Below, piece by piece: positions 49,024-59,227 of a stretch of DNA of 64,000 nucleotides. The DNA comes from Sphingomonas tagetis (GTDB taxonomy: Bacteria; Pseudomonadota; Alphaproteobacteria; Sphingomonadales; Sphingomonadaceae). The DNA is taken from assembly GCF_024211275.1 (NCBI RefSeq), contig NZ_JAMLDX010000011.1:62001-126000 (forward strand), given 5' to 3'. Within the stretch, counting starts at the first letter, position 1, and each line of letters begins with the position of its first letter. The position numbers and the translations under genes are program-made. A model generated the notes under the pieces. That model was not told where the DNA came from. It made no database searches and saw only the letters and a list, made by a program, of their open reading frames with translations.

Positions 49024-50525
49024 GCCGGCGTCGCTGCTTCCCGCTTCGGCAGCCGCTTGAACAGCTTGCGGTCCTCGTCATTGAGCGCCCATTTGCCGAT
49101 CACGAAGAAATAGGCCGCGAAGATCGCCGGGATGCCGACCGACAGCTCGACCCATTCGAGGCTGGGCGGCAGCCGGGTGAATGCCCAGCCGACCACGCCC
49201 GCCAGCGCGATCGCGGCGAAGAAGCCTGGACGCAGTGCGAACACGCGCGTGCCGACCAGCCGGGTGAGCATCGTGCACTTGATCGCCGAGCCGAGGCCCA
49301 CGGTCAGCGCGAGCGCGACCGCCGGACCCGCCGCCTGATAGTGGATGCTCCACCCCCAGCTGCGCATCGCGAAGACCAGCGCGAAGGATAGCGCCGCCTG
49401 GAAGCTCAGCAGCAGGATCGACACCATCAGATTGCGGTGCCGCGCCATATAGACCAGCCCCGCCTCCGCCATCGCGCCGGGCGAGGCGAGCACTTCGGCG
49501 GCGAGCAGGAAGCACAGCGCGCCGGCGCCGGCGACGAATTGGGGGCCGATCACGCCCATTACGCCTTCGGCGGGGATGCCGCACATCAGCAGTAGCGCGG
49601 CCTGCAAGGTGATGATCCAGAAGGCGACCTGCTTGACCTGTCCGGCGATCGCGCTGCTGTTGCCGGCGGCGAGGTTGCGCGCGATGCCGGGGCCGAGCAC
49701 CGGGTCGAAGCTGGTCTTGAGCTTGCCCGGGATCGAGGACACTTGCTGCGCCATGTAATAGATGCCGACGATCGCCGGCGGGAACAGCAGGCCGAGGATG
49801 AAGCGGTCGATGTTGCGCGTGCCCCATTCGATCGCGTCCGCGCCAGCCAGCGGCACGTTGCGGCCGGCCAGCTGGAGCAATGGAGTGACATGGGGCGACC
49901 AGCCGCGCGGCAGACCGTAGCTGCGGATGAACGGCAGCAGGCTGGCGCCGAGCGCCGCCAGCATCGAGAGGACATAGGCGTAGATCAGCCCGTCGCGCGA
50001 CGAGACGTAATAGAAGCCGAAGGCGGCGATGCTGATCGTCCACGGCTCGACGATCGCGCGCGCGGTCACCGCGGCCTTGACGTTGCCGCGATAGGCGAGC
50101 GCGGCGAGGCTGATGTCGGACCAGGCGACGGCGAACACCACCAGCGCGAGCAGCCGCTCCATCCCCATCACCGGGCTGTTGGGGAACATGATCTGCGGGA
50201 AGGCGAACAACAAAGCGCTGGCCACGACCGACACGACGAAGGCGACGACCATGCCGTCCCACACGACATGCGCGTGCGGGCGCTCGGTCGAGGCCAGCGC
50301 CTGGGCAAGGCCGCGCTTGAGGCCGAGCGTCGCGAGCAACGCGGCAAGTTCGACCACCACGACGGCGAGCGCGAAGCGCCCGACCGTCTCCGGGCCGTAG
50401 AGCCGCCCGGCGATGAACAGGAAGGGCAGTCGCGCGGCGAGGCGCAGGATGAAGCCGAGGATGTTGGTCCGCCCGCCCTTGGCGAGTGCGGTGATCTCTT
50501 CGGACCCCTGTGCCGGCTGGGTCAA
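49020..50525 (-). CDS. Polysaccharide flippase (Wzx/MATE-like membrane protein)
   Basis: TTG 50525 overlaps the polA stop (TTGA) and gives 501 residues. About 12-14 hydrophobic helices are spread over the chain. The start [20 protein letters not shown] with [20 protein letters not shown] is the usual first helix of the lipopolysaccharide/exopolysaccharide flippase family. The segment [20 protein letters not shown] also fits. It presumably flips a lipid-linked glycan; no glycosyltransferases are adjacent, so the substrate is unknown. Confidence 0.85.
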   Translation of the reverse strand: MTQPAQGSEEITALAKGGRTNILGFILRLAARLPFLFIAGRLYGPETVGRFALAVVVVELAALLATLGLKRGLAQALASTERPHAHVVWDGMVVAFVVSVVASALLFAFPQIMFPNSPVMGMERLLALVVFAVAWSDISLAALAYRGNVKAAVTARAIVEPWTISIAAFGFYYVSSRDGLIYAYVLSMLAALGASLLPFIRSYGLPRGWSPHVTPLLQLAGRNVPLAGADAIEWGTRNIDRFILGLLFPPAIVGIYYMAQQVSSIPGKLKTSFDPVLGPGIARNLAAGNSSAIAGQVKQVAFWIITLQAALLLMCGIPAEGVMGVIGPQFVAGAGALCFLLAAEVLASPGAMAEAGLVYMARHRNLMVSILLLSFQAALSFALVFAMRSWGWSIHYQAAGPAVALALTVGLGSAIKCTMLTRLVGTRVFALRPGFFAAIALAGVVGWAFTRLPPSLEWVELSVGIPAIFAAYFFVIGKWALNDEDRKLFKRLPKREAATPA

Positions 50526-53290
50526 TGCGCCGCGCCCCAGCTCTTGCCTGTGCCGATCTCGACGCCGAGCGGCACAGTGAGCTTGATCGCGGGTTCGGCG
50601 GCGGTGGCCATGACGCGTTCGATCACGGGCCTGGCCGCTTCGACATCGCCTTCGGGCAGCTCGAAGACGAGTTCGTCATGCACCTGCAGCAGCATCCTGA
50701 CGTCATGCAGGCCCGCGGCGGCGAGCGCCAGGCCCATCCGCGCCATGGCGCGCTTGATGATGTCGGCGCTGGTGCCCTGGATCGGGGCGTTGATCGCGGC
50801 GCGCTCGCTGCCGGCGCGTTCGTTCTGGTTGGGTGCGTTGATCCGCGAGAAATGCGTCTTCCGCCCGAACAAGGTGGTGGTGTAGCCGCGTGCCTTGGCC
50901 TCGGTCAGCGTGTCGGCGATGTAGCGGCTAATCCCGGGGAAGCTCTGGAAATAGCGGTCGATCATCGCCTGCGCCTCGTCCGGCGTGACGTCGAGCCGGC
51001 CCGCCAGACCCCATCGGCTGATGCCGTAGAGGATCGCGAAGTTGATCGTCTTGGCGCGCCCGCGCGTGTCGCGGTTGACCTCGCCGAACAGCTCCATCGC
51101 CGTGCGGTTGTGAATGTCCTCACCCTGCTCGAACGCCTCGCGCAGCGCGGGCACGTCGGCGATGTGCGCGGCGAGGCGAAGCTCGATCTGCGAATAGTCG
51201 GCCGAGAGGATGACGTTGCCGGGCTCGGCAACGAAGGCGTCGCGGATCTGGCGCCCAGTTTCGGTACGGATCGGAATGTTCTGGAGATTGGGGTCGGTCG
51301 AGGAGAGGCGCCCGGTCTGCGCGCCGGTCAGGCTGTAGCTGGTATGGACGCGGCCGGTGGCCGGGTTGATCTGTGCCTGAAGCGCATCGGTATAGGTCGA
51401 TTTGAGCTTCGAGAGCTGGCGCCAGTCGAGCACCTTCACGACCATCTCGCGCCCGGGCGAATCCTTGTCGGCGGCGATGCGCTCGAGCTCGTTGACGTCG
51501 GTCGAATAGACGCCCGACTTGCCCTTGCGCCCGCCTTTGATGCCCATCTTGTCGAACAGCACGTCGCCCAATTGCTTGGGGCTGCCGATGGTGAATTTGA
51601 ACCCGGCGATGGCGTGGATCTCGGTTTCGAGCGCGGCGATCTGGGTCGTGAAATCGGCCGACAGCTTCGCCAGCACACCGGCATCGACCTTGATTCCGGC
51701 CAGTTCCATCTCGGCGATCACGCGCACCAGCGGGCGATCGACCATCTCATAGACGCGCGTCGCACCTTCATAGGCGAGCCGCGGCCTGAAGCGGCGCCAC
51801 AGTCTGAGCGTGACGTCGGCATCCTCGGCGGCGTAGCGGGTCGCGGCCTTGAGATCGACTTCGGCGAACCCGATCTGCTTCTTGCCCGATCCGGTGACGT
51901 CCTTGTAGGCGATGCACGAGTGCGACAGGTGGGTGGCAGCGAGCTCGTCCATGCCATGGCCGTGCAGCCCGGCATCGAGGTCGAAGCTCATCACGATCGT
52001 GTCGTCATAGGGCGCGACGGTGACGCCGAGCCGCGACAGCACGATCGCGTCATATTTGAGATTGTGCCCGATCTTGAGCACCGAAGGATCTTCCAGCAGC
52101 GGCTTGAGCTTGCCGATCACGGTGTCGCGGTCGAGCTGAACCGGCTTTTCGGCGAACATGTCGGTGCCGCCATGCGCGACCGGGATATAGCAGGCGTGGT
52201 TGGGGTGAAGCGCCAGGCTGACCCCGACCAGTTCGGCGCGGGTGGCATCGACGCCGGTGGTCTCGGTGTCGAATGCGACCCAGCCCTGATGCCGCGCATC
52301 GGCGATCCAGCGGTCGAGTGCCGCCTCGTCCACCACCGTCTCATAGGCGTCGTGGTTGCACGGCGGGTCTTCCTCCAGCCCCGGCACGTCGGGCGTCTCG
52401 ACCGGCGCGTCGGCGACGGAGGTGCCGGCATTGCCGAGCCGCGCGAGCAGGGTCTTGAAGCCGTGATGTTCGAGGAACGCGCGCAGCGGCGCGTCGGGAA
52501 TGCCGTTCAATTCCATCGAATCGAGCGGGTCGGGCAGCGGCACGTCGCAGGCGAGCTCGACCAGCTTGCGGCTCAATCGCGCCATCTCGGCATGTTCGAT
52601 CAGATTGTCGCGCAGCTTGCCCGGCTTCATCGACGGCGCGGCGGCGAGCACGGCTTCGACATCGCCATATTCCAGCACCAGCTTGGCGGCGGTCTTGGGG
52701 CCGACGCCCGGCACGCCCGGGACATTATCGACGCTGTCGCCCATCAGCGCGAGCACTTCGCCGAGCTTGTCGGGGCCGACGCCGAACTTCTCGAATACCG
52801 CTTCCGGCCCCATCCGCCGGTCCTTCATCGTGTCGAGCATGTCGATGCCCGGCTCGGTGAGGAGTTGCATCAGGTCCTTGTCGGAGCTGACGATGGTCAC
52901 GCCCCAACCCTGCGCCAACGCGGCCTTGGCATAGCTGGCGATCAGGTCGTCCGCCTCCCACCCCAGTTCCTCGATGCACGGCAGCGAGAAGGCGCGCGTC
53001 GCGTCGCGGATCATCGGAAATTGCGGGACGAGATCTTCGGGCGCGGGCGGGCGGTGCGCCTTGTACTGATCGTACATCTCGTTGCGGAAGGTGTGCTCGC
53101 TCTTGTCGAGGATCACCGCGAGATGCGTCGGGCCGTCCGCCTTGTGCAGTTCGTCGGCGAGCTTCCACAGCATCGACACATAGCCATAGACCGCGCCCGC
53201 CGGCTCGCCATGCTTGTTGGTGAGCTTGGGCAGCACATGATAGGCGCGGAAGATGAAGCTGGAGCCATCGACGAGGTAGAGATGCGGCAT
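50522..53290 (-). CDS. polA: DNA polymerase I
   Basis: The 922-residue enzyme replaces RNA primers and fills repair gaps. The N-terminal 5' nuclease has LYLVDGSSFIFRAYHVLP, LGWEADDLIASYA and GDSVDNVPGVPGVGPKTAAKL. The 3'-5' exonuclease has VAFDTETTGVD, IGHNLKYDAIVL and YAAEDADVTLRLW, so proofreading residues are present. The polymerase has GRLSSTDPNLQNIPIRT, LSADYSQIELRLAAH, GISRWGLAGRL and LLQVHDELVFE. Full length for the family. Confidence 0.98.
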   Translation of the reverse strand: MPHLYLVDGSSFIFRAYHVLPKLTNKHGEPAGAVYGYVSMLWKLADELHKADGPTHLAVILDKSEHTFRNEMYDQYKAHRPPAPEDLVPQFPMIRDATRAFSLPCIEELGWEADDLIASYAKAALAQGWGVTIVSSDKDLMQLLTEPGIDMLDTMKDRRMGPEAVFEKFGVGPDKLGEVLALMGDSVDNVPGVPGVGPKTAAKLVLEYGDVEAVLAAAPSMKPGKLRDNLIEHAEMARLSRKLVELACDVPLPDPLDSMELNGIPDAPLRAFLEHHGFKTLLARLGNAGTSVADAPVETPDVPGLEEDPPCNHDAYETVVDEAALDRWIADARHQGWVAFDTETTGVDATRAELVGVSLALHPNHACYIPVAHGGTDMFAEKPVQLDRDTVIGKLKPLLEDPSVLKIGHNLKYDAIVLSRLGVTVAPYDDTIVMSFDLDAGLHGHGMDELAATHLSHSCIAYKDVTGSGKKQIGFAEVDLKAATRYAAEDADVTLRLWRRFRPRLAYEGATRVYEMVDRPLVRVIAEMELAGIKVDAGVLAKLSADFTTQIAALETEIHAIAGFKFTIGSPKQLGDVLFDKMGIKGGRKGKSGVYSTDVNELERIAADKDSPGREMVVKVLDWRQLSKLKSTYTDALQAQINPATGRVHTSYSLTGAQTGRLSSTDPNLQNIPIRTETGRQIRDAFVAEPGNVILSADYSQIELRLAAHIADVPALREAFEQGEDIHNRTAMELFGEVNRDTRGRAKTINFAILYGISRWGLAGRLDVTPDEAQAMIDRYFQSFPGISRYIADTLTEAKARGYTTTLFGRKTHFSRINAPNQNERAGSERAAINAPIQGTSADIIKRAMARMGLALAAAGLHDVRMLLQVHDELVFELPEGDVEAARPVIERVMATAAEPAIKLTVPLGVEIGTGKSWGAAH

Positions 53291-53349
53291 GGCGCAGGCT
53301 TAGCAGCGCCATTCAGCGGGTGCGAGCGCTAACGCGTCAGCCGTGCCAC

Positions 53350-54438
53350 TCAACGATGGTTGGCGACCACCGCCGACACCACCGCCTGCATCAGCAGCTG
53401 GCGTTCGCGCGGCGGGCGCGAGGTGTCGCCGATCATCACCGCGACCGAATAGGCCTTGCCGTCGGGCGCGGTGAGGATGCCGATATCGTTGAAGCCGGCG
53501 GTGCGCCCCGCCAGATCCTGCCCGGTGCCGGTCTTGTGCGCGAGCGACCAGCCGATCGGCACCGCCGCGCGCAGCCGCGCCTTGCCGGTGCGCGTGCCCG
53601 ACATGACGTTGGTGAGGAAACTGGTCGAGGCCGGCGAGAGCAGTTCGCCCGCCTTGAGCCGCGCCAGCGCCAGTGCGATCGCCGCCGGCGCCGCGCCATC
53701 GACCGGATCGGCGACATAGGCGTCGAACGCCGCGCGCCGCACCGTCGGCGGTAAAGCCGAGCGGGCGCGCTGGAACTCACCGGCCATCGAATAGCGCGAC
53801 TGCCAGGTGAGGCCCGCGGTGCCGGCCTGCAACAGCCGCTCGCCCGGGCCGAAGCGGATTTCGCCGAGGCCGCGCTCGCGGATGAAGCTGCGTACCGCTT
53901 CCGGCCCGCCGACGAGGTTGAGCAGCCGGTCGTTGGCGGTGTTGTCGCTCTGCTGCATCGCGCGCAGCAACAGTTCGCGCACCGTGGTCTGATAGACGCC
54001 GTCGCGCGCGACGAGCGCGGCGATCGGCTGGTGGAAGACGGTGAGGTTCTCGCGCGTCAGCGTCACCGGATCGTCGAGCGTCAGCCGCCCGCGGTCGCGC
54101 GCATCGAGTACGGTCATCGCCACCCACAGCTTCGACACGCTCTGCTGCGGCATGCGGCGATTGCCATTGGCATCGATCTGCCAGCCCCAATCGAGGCTGC
54201 GCACCGAAATGCCGACCACGCCACCGAAATCGCGCGCGAGCGTGGTGACGGTCGAAGACAGGATGGCGGGCGCCGGGAAGACCGGGAGCGGCCTGGGCGC
54301 GGGCGGGACGGCGGTGCGGTAGGTCGGCGCGGCAAGGCCCGGCGGCAGGTCGTCGCGATGGACGCCGGCGCCGATCAGCAATGCGGGGGCGAGCCCGCCG
54401 AGCGTGAGCGCTCGCTGTAGAACCGAAAACGCCTGCAT
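53350..54438 (-). CDS. Class A beta-lactamase-like serine hydrolase
   Basis: The 362-residue protein has a signal-like N-terminus (LTLGGLAPALLIGAG) and a proline-rich linker, then the class A motifs S100-V-S-K103, SDN at 164-166 and KTG at 302-304, with FNDIGILTAPDGKAYSVAVMIG as the last strands. The omega-loop glutamate needed for efficient deacylation is not obvious: ERLLQAG (200-206) is the only candidate. It may be a true penicillinase or a related DD-peptidase. It stands alone with no ampR-type regulator. Confidence 0.85.
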   Translation of the reverse strand: MQAFSVLQRALTLGGLAPALLIGAGVHRDDLPPGLAAPTYRTAVPPAPRPLPVFPAPAILSSTVTTLARDFGGVVGISVRSLDWGWQIDANGNRRMPQQSVSKLWVAMTVLDARDRGRLTLDDPVTLTRENLTVFHQPIAALVARDGVYQTTVRELLLRAMQQSDNTANDRLLNLVGGPEAVRSFIRERGLGEIRFGPGERLLQAGTAGLTWQSRYSMAGEFQRARSALPPTVRRAAFDAYVADPVDGAAPAAIALALARLKAGELLSPASTSFLTNVMSGTRTGKARLRAAVPIGWSLAHKTGTGQDLAGRTAGFNDIGILTAPDGKAYSVAVMIGDTSRPPRERQLLMQAVVSAVVANHR

Positions 54439-54573
54439 TCGTTACACGCTAACAACTTGCCCTTGCCCAATTCGATCATGTCGCGTCGGGGCGGGTCGGC
54501 TCAAGCGCCGTCACCGGCTTCTGCGACGAACGCCCTGAATATGGCGATAAAGCGTGAACAAACCGGCAAAATC

Positions 54574-56166
54574 TTATGGAACCAGCACCGTATCGACCGC
54601 TTGCGGCGCTAGCTCGGGGTAATCGAGCGTGTAATGCAGCCCGCGGCTTTCGTGCCGGTGCAGCGCCGAGCGCACGATCAGCTCGGCCGCCTGGAGCAGG
54701 TTGCGCAGCTCGATTAGGTCGGGCGTGACGCGGAAATGGCCATAATAATCGGCGACTTCCTCGTTGAGCAGCTTGATGCGGTGCGCGGCGCGTTCGAGCC
54801 GCTTGGTCGTGCGCACGATGCCGACATAATTCCACATGAAGCGGCGAATCTCGGTCCAGTTCTGCTTGATCACCACTTCCTCGTCGGAATCGGTGACGCG
54901 GCTCTCGTCCCAGGGCCGGATCGCGGGCGGCGGAGGGAGGCTCTCCCAGCTCGCCGCGATGTGCCGCGCCGCCGCTTCGCCGAACACGAAGCATTCGAGC
55001 AGCGAGTTGCTGGCGAGACGGTTGGCGCCGTGCAGCCCGCTTTCGGTGCACTCGCCCGCGGCGTAGAGTCCGGGCAGGTCGGTGCGGCCGTCGAGGTCGA
55101 TGACGATCCCGCCGCAGGTGTAGTGCTGCGCCGGGACCACCGGGATCGGCTGCTTCGTCATGTCGATGCCGAGGCCGAGCAGCTTTTCGTGGATGTTGGG
55201 GAAGTGGCCGCGCACGAAGTCGGGCGGCATGTGGCTGATGTCGAGATGGACGTAATCGAGCCCGTCGCGCTTGATCTCGGCATCGATCGCGCGCGCCACC
55301 ACGTCGCGCGGCGCGAGTTCGAGCCGCTCGTCATAATCGGCCATGAAGCGCTTGCCGGTCTGCGGGTTGATCAGCCGCCCGCCCTCGCCGCGCACCGCTT
55401 CGGTGATCAGGAAGTTCTTGACGTCGAGATTGTAGAGGCAGGTCGGGTGGAACTGCATCATCTCCATGTTCGAGATGCGGCAGCCCGCGCGCCACGCCAT
55501 CGCGATGCCGTCGCCGGTCGCGCCCTTGGGCGCGGTCGAGAAGAGATAAGTGCGGCCCGCGCCGCCGGTGGCGAGGATCGTCGCGCGCGCGGTGAACAGC
55601 TCGACGCGGTCGTTGGTGCGGTTGACGGCATAGACGCCCCACACATGCCCCGCGCCCGAATAGCGCTGCTCGTGACGGCTGGTGGCGAGGTCGATCGCGA
55701 CCATGTCGGGGACGAGGGTGATGTTGGGGTTGGCGCGCGCGGCCTTGATCAGCGCTTCCTGCACCGCCCAGCCGGTGGCGTCGTCGACATGGACGATGCG
55801 GCGCGCGCTGTGCCCGCCCTCGCGCGTCAGATGCCAGCCCTCGCCATCGGTGTCGGCGTTGAACGGCACGCCGAGCTGCGCCAGCCGGTCGATCGCGGCG
55901 GGGGCGTTCTCGACGACGAACTCGACCGTGGCGCGATCGTTGAGCCCGGCGCCGGCGATCATCGTGTCGTTGATGTGTGCCTCGAACGTGTCGCCAGGCT
56001 CTAGCACCGCGGCGATGCCGCCCTGCGCCCAGGCGGTCGAGCCTTCGTTGAGCGCGCCCTTGGCGAGCACCGTGACCCTGAACCGGTCGGCGAGGTTGAG
56101 CGCGGCGGTCAGCCCGGCGGCGCCCGAACCGATGATCAGAATGTCACTGCTATGGCTATCGTTCAC
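54574..56166 (-). CDS. nadB: L-aspartate oxidase NadB
   Basis: NadB oxidises aspartate to iminoaspartate with FAD, the first step to NAD. The 530-residue protein has the FAD motif IIGSGAAGLTAALNLADRF, STAWAQGGIAAVL, LTREGGHSARRIVHV, ILATGGAGRTYLFS, EMMQFHPTCLYN, PAQHYTCGGIVIDLDGRT and GLHGANRLASNSLLE. Length is normal. nadA and nadC are not in the window. The DUF4139 gene lies 47 bases upstream on the same strand. Confidence 0.96.
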   Translation of the reverse strand: MNDSHSSDILIIGSGAAGLTAALNLADRFRVTVLAKGALNEGSTAWAQGGIAAVLEPGDTFEAHINDTMIAGAGLNDRATVEFVVENAPAAIDRLAQLGVPFNADTDGEGWHLTREGGHSARRIVHVDDATGWAVQEALIKAARANPNITLVPDMVAIDLATSRHEQRYSGAGHVWGVYAVNRTNDRVELFTARATILATGGAGRTYLFSTAPKGATGDGIAMAWRAGCRISNMEMMQFHPTCLYNLDVKNFLITEAVRGEGGRLINPQTGKRFMADYDERLELAPRDVVARAIDAEIKRDGLDYVHLDISHMPPDFVRGHFPNIHEKLLGLGIDMTKQPIPVVPAQHYTCGGIVIDLDGRTDLPGLYAAGECTESGLHGANRLASNSLLECFVFGEAAARHIAASWESLPPPPAIRPWDESRVTDSDEEVVIKQNWTEIRRFMWNYVGIVRTTKRLERAAHRIKLLNEEVADYYGHFRVTPDLIELRNLLQAAELIVRSALHRHESRGLHYTLDYPELAPQAVDTVLVP

Positions 56167-56213
56167 TAGGCTCTCCGGCTGCCCTTAGAGCGGGCCGGGA
56201 GGCGTTGCACAAG

Positions 56214-57734
56214 TCAGCGCTGGACGATCACCGTGTAGCTCAGCTTTGCGGTGCCGTTGGCCGGGACGGTGGTCGCCCACAGATTGCGGCCGTTCTTCCT
56301 GGCGAAGCGGACCGACGGATCCTTCACCGCCTCCTCATCGATGTCGAATTCGCCTTCGAAGCGCACCGGGAACGGGTTGGCGTTGCGCAGCGTCAGTTCG
56401 AACGGCTGCTTGCCGGGTTCGCCGGGCAGCCTGAGCTGTTCCAGCGTCACGTTCGAGGCGACGTAGAATTTGAGTTCGACCTCCTCGCCCACGGCCTTGT
56501 CTTCGGTCGAGGATTCGCCGATCAGCAGCTCGCGGCTCCCCTGCCGTTCGAACAGCGCGACGGGGCCGGCAGGAAGCGGCAGACCCAGACCCTCGCTCGT
56601 CTTGTTCATCGCGCGAAGGCGAACCTGCGGTTGCGAAGCGCCGTAGAAGGAGATGGTCGAGCCATAGATGATGCTCACCGGCACCGCGTCCTTTGCGAGC
56701 AGCGCGACCTGCTTTTGCGACTTGGCGGCGACGGTGGTCGGTTCGGGCACGCGATAGGCCTTGAGATCGCCGAGATCCTCCTGAACCACCGGACGGATGC
56801 GCGAGCCGGTGACGACCACTTCCGCGCGTTCCATCGCCGGTGGCGGCGGCGCCATCGGGGCGGGCGGGGGCGGGGGCGGTGGCGGTGCGAACGCGTCCTC
56901 GGCCAGCGCCTCGTCGGGCAGATAGCATTTGAATTCGAAGCGATCGGCGGACTCATATGGATTGGCAGTGCGGCCGGTGGTGCGGTTGACCTTGCCCGCC
57001 ATCACCATCGTCTGCGCGTTCTCGAAGCTGGTCATGTCGGTGCTCGCCAGCGTGACCCAGGCGAACAGGTCGGCCGCCTTGCTGCCTTCGTGAAGGGTCG
57101 CGACATAATTGGCCTGCCAGTCGAACCCCCAGGCGAGGTAGGACAGGGTGACCGTCGCGGTACCGGCCTGCGTGGAGTCGGTCTCGACCGACAGCGTCGG
57201 CTTGGCCGACAGGCCGGCGGGCACCCCGTCATAGGCGATCGCGTCCCTGGTCGGGCCGCAATTGAGCACTTCGAAGCCGCGCTCGGTCTCGACGATCGCC
57301 GCGCCGGCCGGGCCGGAGCGGATCACCGCACGCTCCTCGACCGTCTTGCCGCCGCGCATGCGGCGCAGCGTCACCGGACGGGCATAGCCGCGATTGTAGA
57401 GCGACGCGGCCGAGAGCAGCTCGCCATCGAGATTCTTCTCGCGCACACCCTGCGGCAGGCCGGTGACGATCGCGCTTTCGGGCAGGATACCCGACGCGAC
57501 GCCCTCGAAGCGGATCACGGCGCGGCCCTGGGGAATGCGGATCGTGCGCGTCTCGGTAATCAGCGCATAGCCGCCGAGATAACCCAGATCGATCTTCTCC
57601 GAGGCGCTGCGATAGGGCGCACGGTAGATCGTCACCGCGACCGCATCCGGCGCGGACGAGGTCTGCACCTCCTGCGCATGCGCGATTCCGCTCCACGCGA
57701 CGGCGCTCAACAGGATCGTGCGGATGCCCCGCAC
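56214..57734 (-). CDS. DUF4139 domain protein with a TonB-receptor-like motif
   Basis: The start is GTG 57734 behind GAGGGCCGCG, 11 bases after the upstream paralogue; 506 residues. A signal peptide (LLSAVAWSGIAHAQ) precedes the domain, which shows DAVAVTIYRAPYRS, GRAVIRFEGVASGILPESAIV, TVTLSYLAWGFDWQANYVATL and a C-terminal sandwich with PFPVRFEGEFDIDEEAV. A PPPPPPPPAPMAPPPP linker leads to AEVVVTGSRIRP at about 303-314, the string that normally starts sphingomonad TonB receptors. Function unknown; predicted periplasmic or secreted. Confidence 0.85.
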   Translation of the reverse strand: MRGIRTILLSAVAWSGIAHAQEVQTSSAPDAVAVTIYRAPYRSASEKIDLGYLGGYALITETRTIRIPQGRAVIRFEGVASGILPESAIVTGLPQGVREKNLDGELLSAASLYNRGYARPVTLRRMRGGKTVEERAVIRSGPAGAAIVETERGFEVLNCGPTRDAIAYDGVPAGLSAKPTLSVETDSTQAGTATVTLSYLAWGFDWQANYVATLHEGSKAADLFAWVTLASTDMTSFENAQTMVMAGKVNRTTGRTANPYESADRFEFKCYLPDEALAEDAFAPPPPPPPPAPMAPPPPAMERAEVVVTGSRIRPVVQEDLGDLKAYRVPEPTTVAAKSQKQVALLAKDAVPVSIIYGSTISFYGASQPQVRLRAMNKTSEGLGLPLPAGPVALFERQGSRELLIGESSTEDKAVGEEVELKFYVASNVTLEQLRLPGEPGKQPFELTLRNANPFPVRFEGEFDIDEEAVKDPSVRFARKNGRNLWATTVPANGTAKLSYTVIVQR

Positions 57735-57745
57735 CAGCGCGGCCC

Positions 57746-59086
57746 TCAGTACCGGGTTTCGAAGGTGGCGGTGAGCGTGGCCTCGCCATTGGCGGGGACG
57801 CTGACCTTCCACAGCGCCTCGTCGGCGTTGACGCGCTCGCTGGCCTGGCTTTCCTCGAGGATCCTGGTGTCCTTCCACCAGCTGTCGAGTCCGCCCTGCG
57901 ATAGTTCGACCACCACGGCGTCGGGCCGCGCATTGGTCAGCGTATAGACCATCGTCGTGCGCCATTTGCGGTCGTTCACCTTCTCGCGCGTTTGCACCAC
58001 GGTCTTGACCTTCACGTCGAACGCCTCGCCGGTCTTGATCGCGATGCGCGAGCCCATCGGGGTGTGGCCGATGCCGTTTTCGCCGATGAACTGCGGTGCG
58101 CCGCGCGCGTCGCGCATATAGATGCGCACGGTGCCGGCGGGCAGCGCGTCGCCGAGTCCGCCATCCTTCGAGGAGGAGAAGCGGAGCACCGTATCGACGC
58201 TGCGCGGCTGGTCCTGCCGGCCGAGCCAGCTGTTACGATAGGCATAGGCCTTGGCCGCGGGCGCGCCGGCGACGTCGAGGAAGCTCACCTGCTTCTGCTG
58301 GCGCTGCGCGATCGTGACGCGGCCGGGGATCGGATAGACATAGAAGTCGCCGATCCGCTCGCGGCCGGCGGTCTCGGTGCCGGGCTGCATCACCGATCCG
58401 GCGCCGCGCCCGCCTTGCCCGCCGCCGCCCGCGACCAGCAGCGTGTTGGCATTGGTATAGGTGGTGCCGCTGTTGTTGGTGAGCGTCAGCCAGCCTTGCA
58501 CGTCGATCTTGCCGGCCTTTTCATCGAACAGCACGACATAGTCGGAGCGCCAGCCCATGCCATAAGTGAGGTAGCTGAGCGTCGCCGGGCGGGCGCCCGC
58601 GCTGTCGGCGTCGAGCGTCACCGACAGCGTCGGTCGTGCGCGCAGGCTCGGCGGAAGCGCCGGGAAGACCACGCGGTCTTCCTTTTGCAGGATCTCGATG
58701 CGGCCGTTGATCTCGACCACCGCGCCTTCGTTATAGGCGAGCACTTTCGCGGGCAGGCTCTGGCCGCCGCGCACGATCGTGACGTTCTGGCCAACCGCCT
58801 TTTCCATCAGCGATTCGGGCGTGAGCAGGTCGAAGTCGAAATTCTGCTCGACGATGGTCGCGCCGGTGGTGGCGAGCGTCACCGTCTCGGGCCGGATTTG
58901 CGCCGAGACGTCGGGGAAATCCTGTTTCGACTTGCCGGCGGGCAGGCGCAGTTCGCGCTTGTCCTGCACCAGCGCCATATTGTTGTTGTAGATGGTGACG
59001 GCGACGTCGCCCTGCGCTGTCTGGGCAAAGCCCGTTCCGGGGAGCGCGGCCCCTGCCGCTGCCAGAGCCAAGGTCAGACGCCGCAT
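57746..59086 (-). CDS. DUF4139 domain protein, exported
   Basis: The 446-residue protein begins with a signal peptide (RRLTLALAAAGAALPGTGFA) behind a GGGGGA site. Then come GDVAVTIYNNNMALVQDKRE, the family's opening, GATIVEQNFDFDLLTPESLM, RPATLSYLTYGMGWRSDYVVLFDE and a C-terminal beta-sandwich ending VPANGEATLTATFETRY. It is the paralogue of the next gene but lacks its TonB-box-like linker. The two are in one operon, 11 bases apart. Function of DUF4139 in bacteria is not established to my knowledge. Confidence 0.88.
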   Translation of the reverse strand: MRRLTLALAAAGAALPGTGFAQTAQGDVAVTIYNNNMALVQDKRELRLPAGKSKQDFPDVSAQIRPETVTLATTGATIVEQNFDFDLLTPESLMEKAVGQNVTIVRGGQSLPAKVLAYNEGAVVEINGRIEILQKEDRVVFPALPPSLRARPTLSVTLDADSAGARPATLSYLTYGMGWRSDYVVLFDEKAGKIDVQGWLTLTNNSGTTYTNANTLLVAGGGGQGGRGAGSVMQPGTETAGRERIGDFYVYPIPGRVTIAQRQQKQVSFLDVAGAPAAKAYAYRNSWLGRQDQPRSVDTVLRFSSSKDGGLGDALPAGTVRIYMRDARGAPQFIGENGIGHTPMGSRIAIKTGEAFDVKVKTVVQTREKVNDRKWRTTMVYTLTNARPDAVVVELSQGGLDSWWKDTRILEESQASERVNADEALWKVSVPANGEATLTATFETRY

Positions 59087-59167
59087 CGCATTCCCCCAAA
59101 CCGGTGATTGCGCGCAGCATCGCGGGTGCCGCCGGCCCAAGTCAACGGACAAAGCGCCATCGAAACG

Positions 59168-59200
59168 AAAAAGGCCGGCCCGTAAGTGACGGACCGGCCT
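59168..59200 (-). terminator. Rho-independent terminator after the DUF4167 gene
   Basis: AGGCCGGCCCGT (59172-59183) and ACGGACCGGCCT (59189-59200) pair with one mismatch around a 5-base loop; the minus-strand transcript then reads TTTTTC (59172-59168). It separates the DUF4167 gene from the DUF4139 operon. Confidence 0.9.
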
Positions 59201-59227
59201 CGATTTCTTAGCCCTGAGGCGGGCGGA

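Noticed and set aside
50510..53332. 940-codon plus-strand open frame opposite polA
   Set aside because: Antisense shadow of DNA polymerase I, rich in Arg/Gly/Asp without any recognisable domain.
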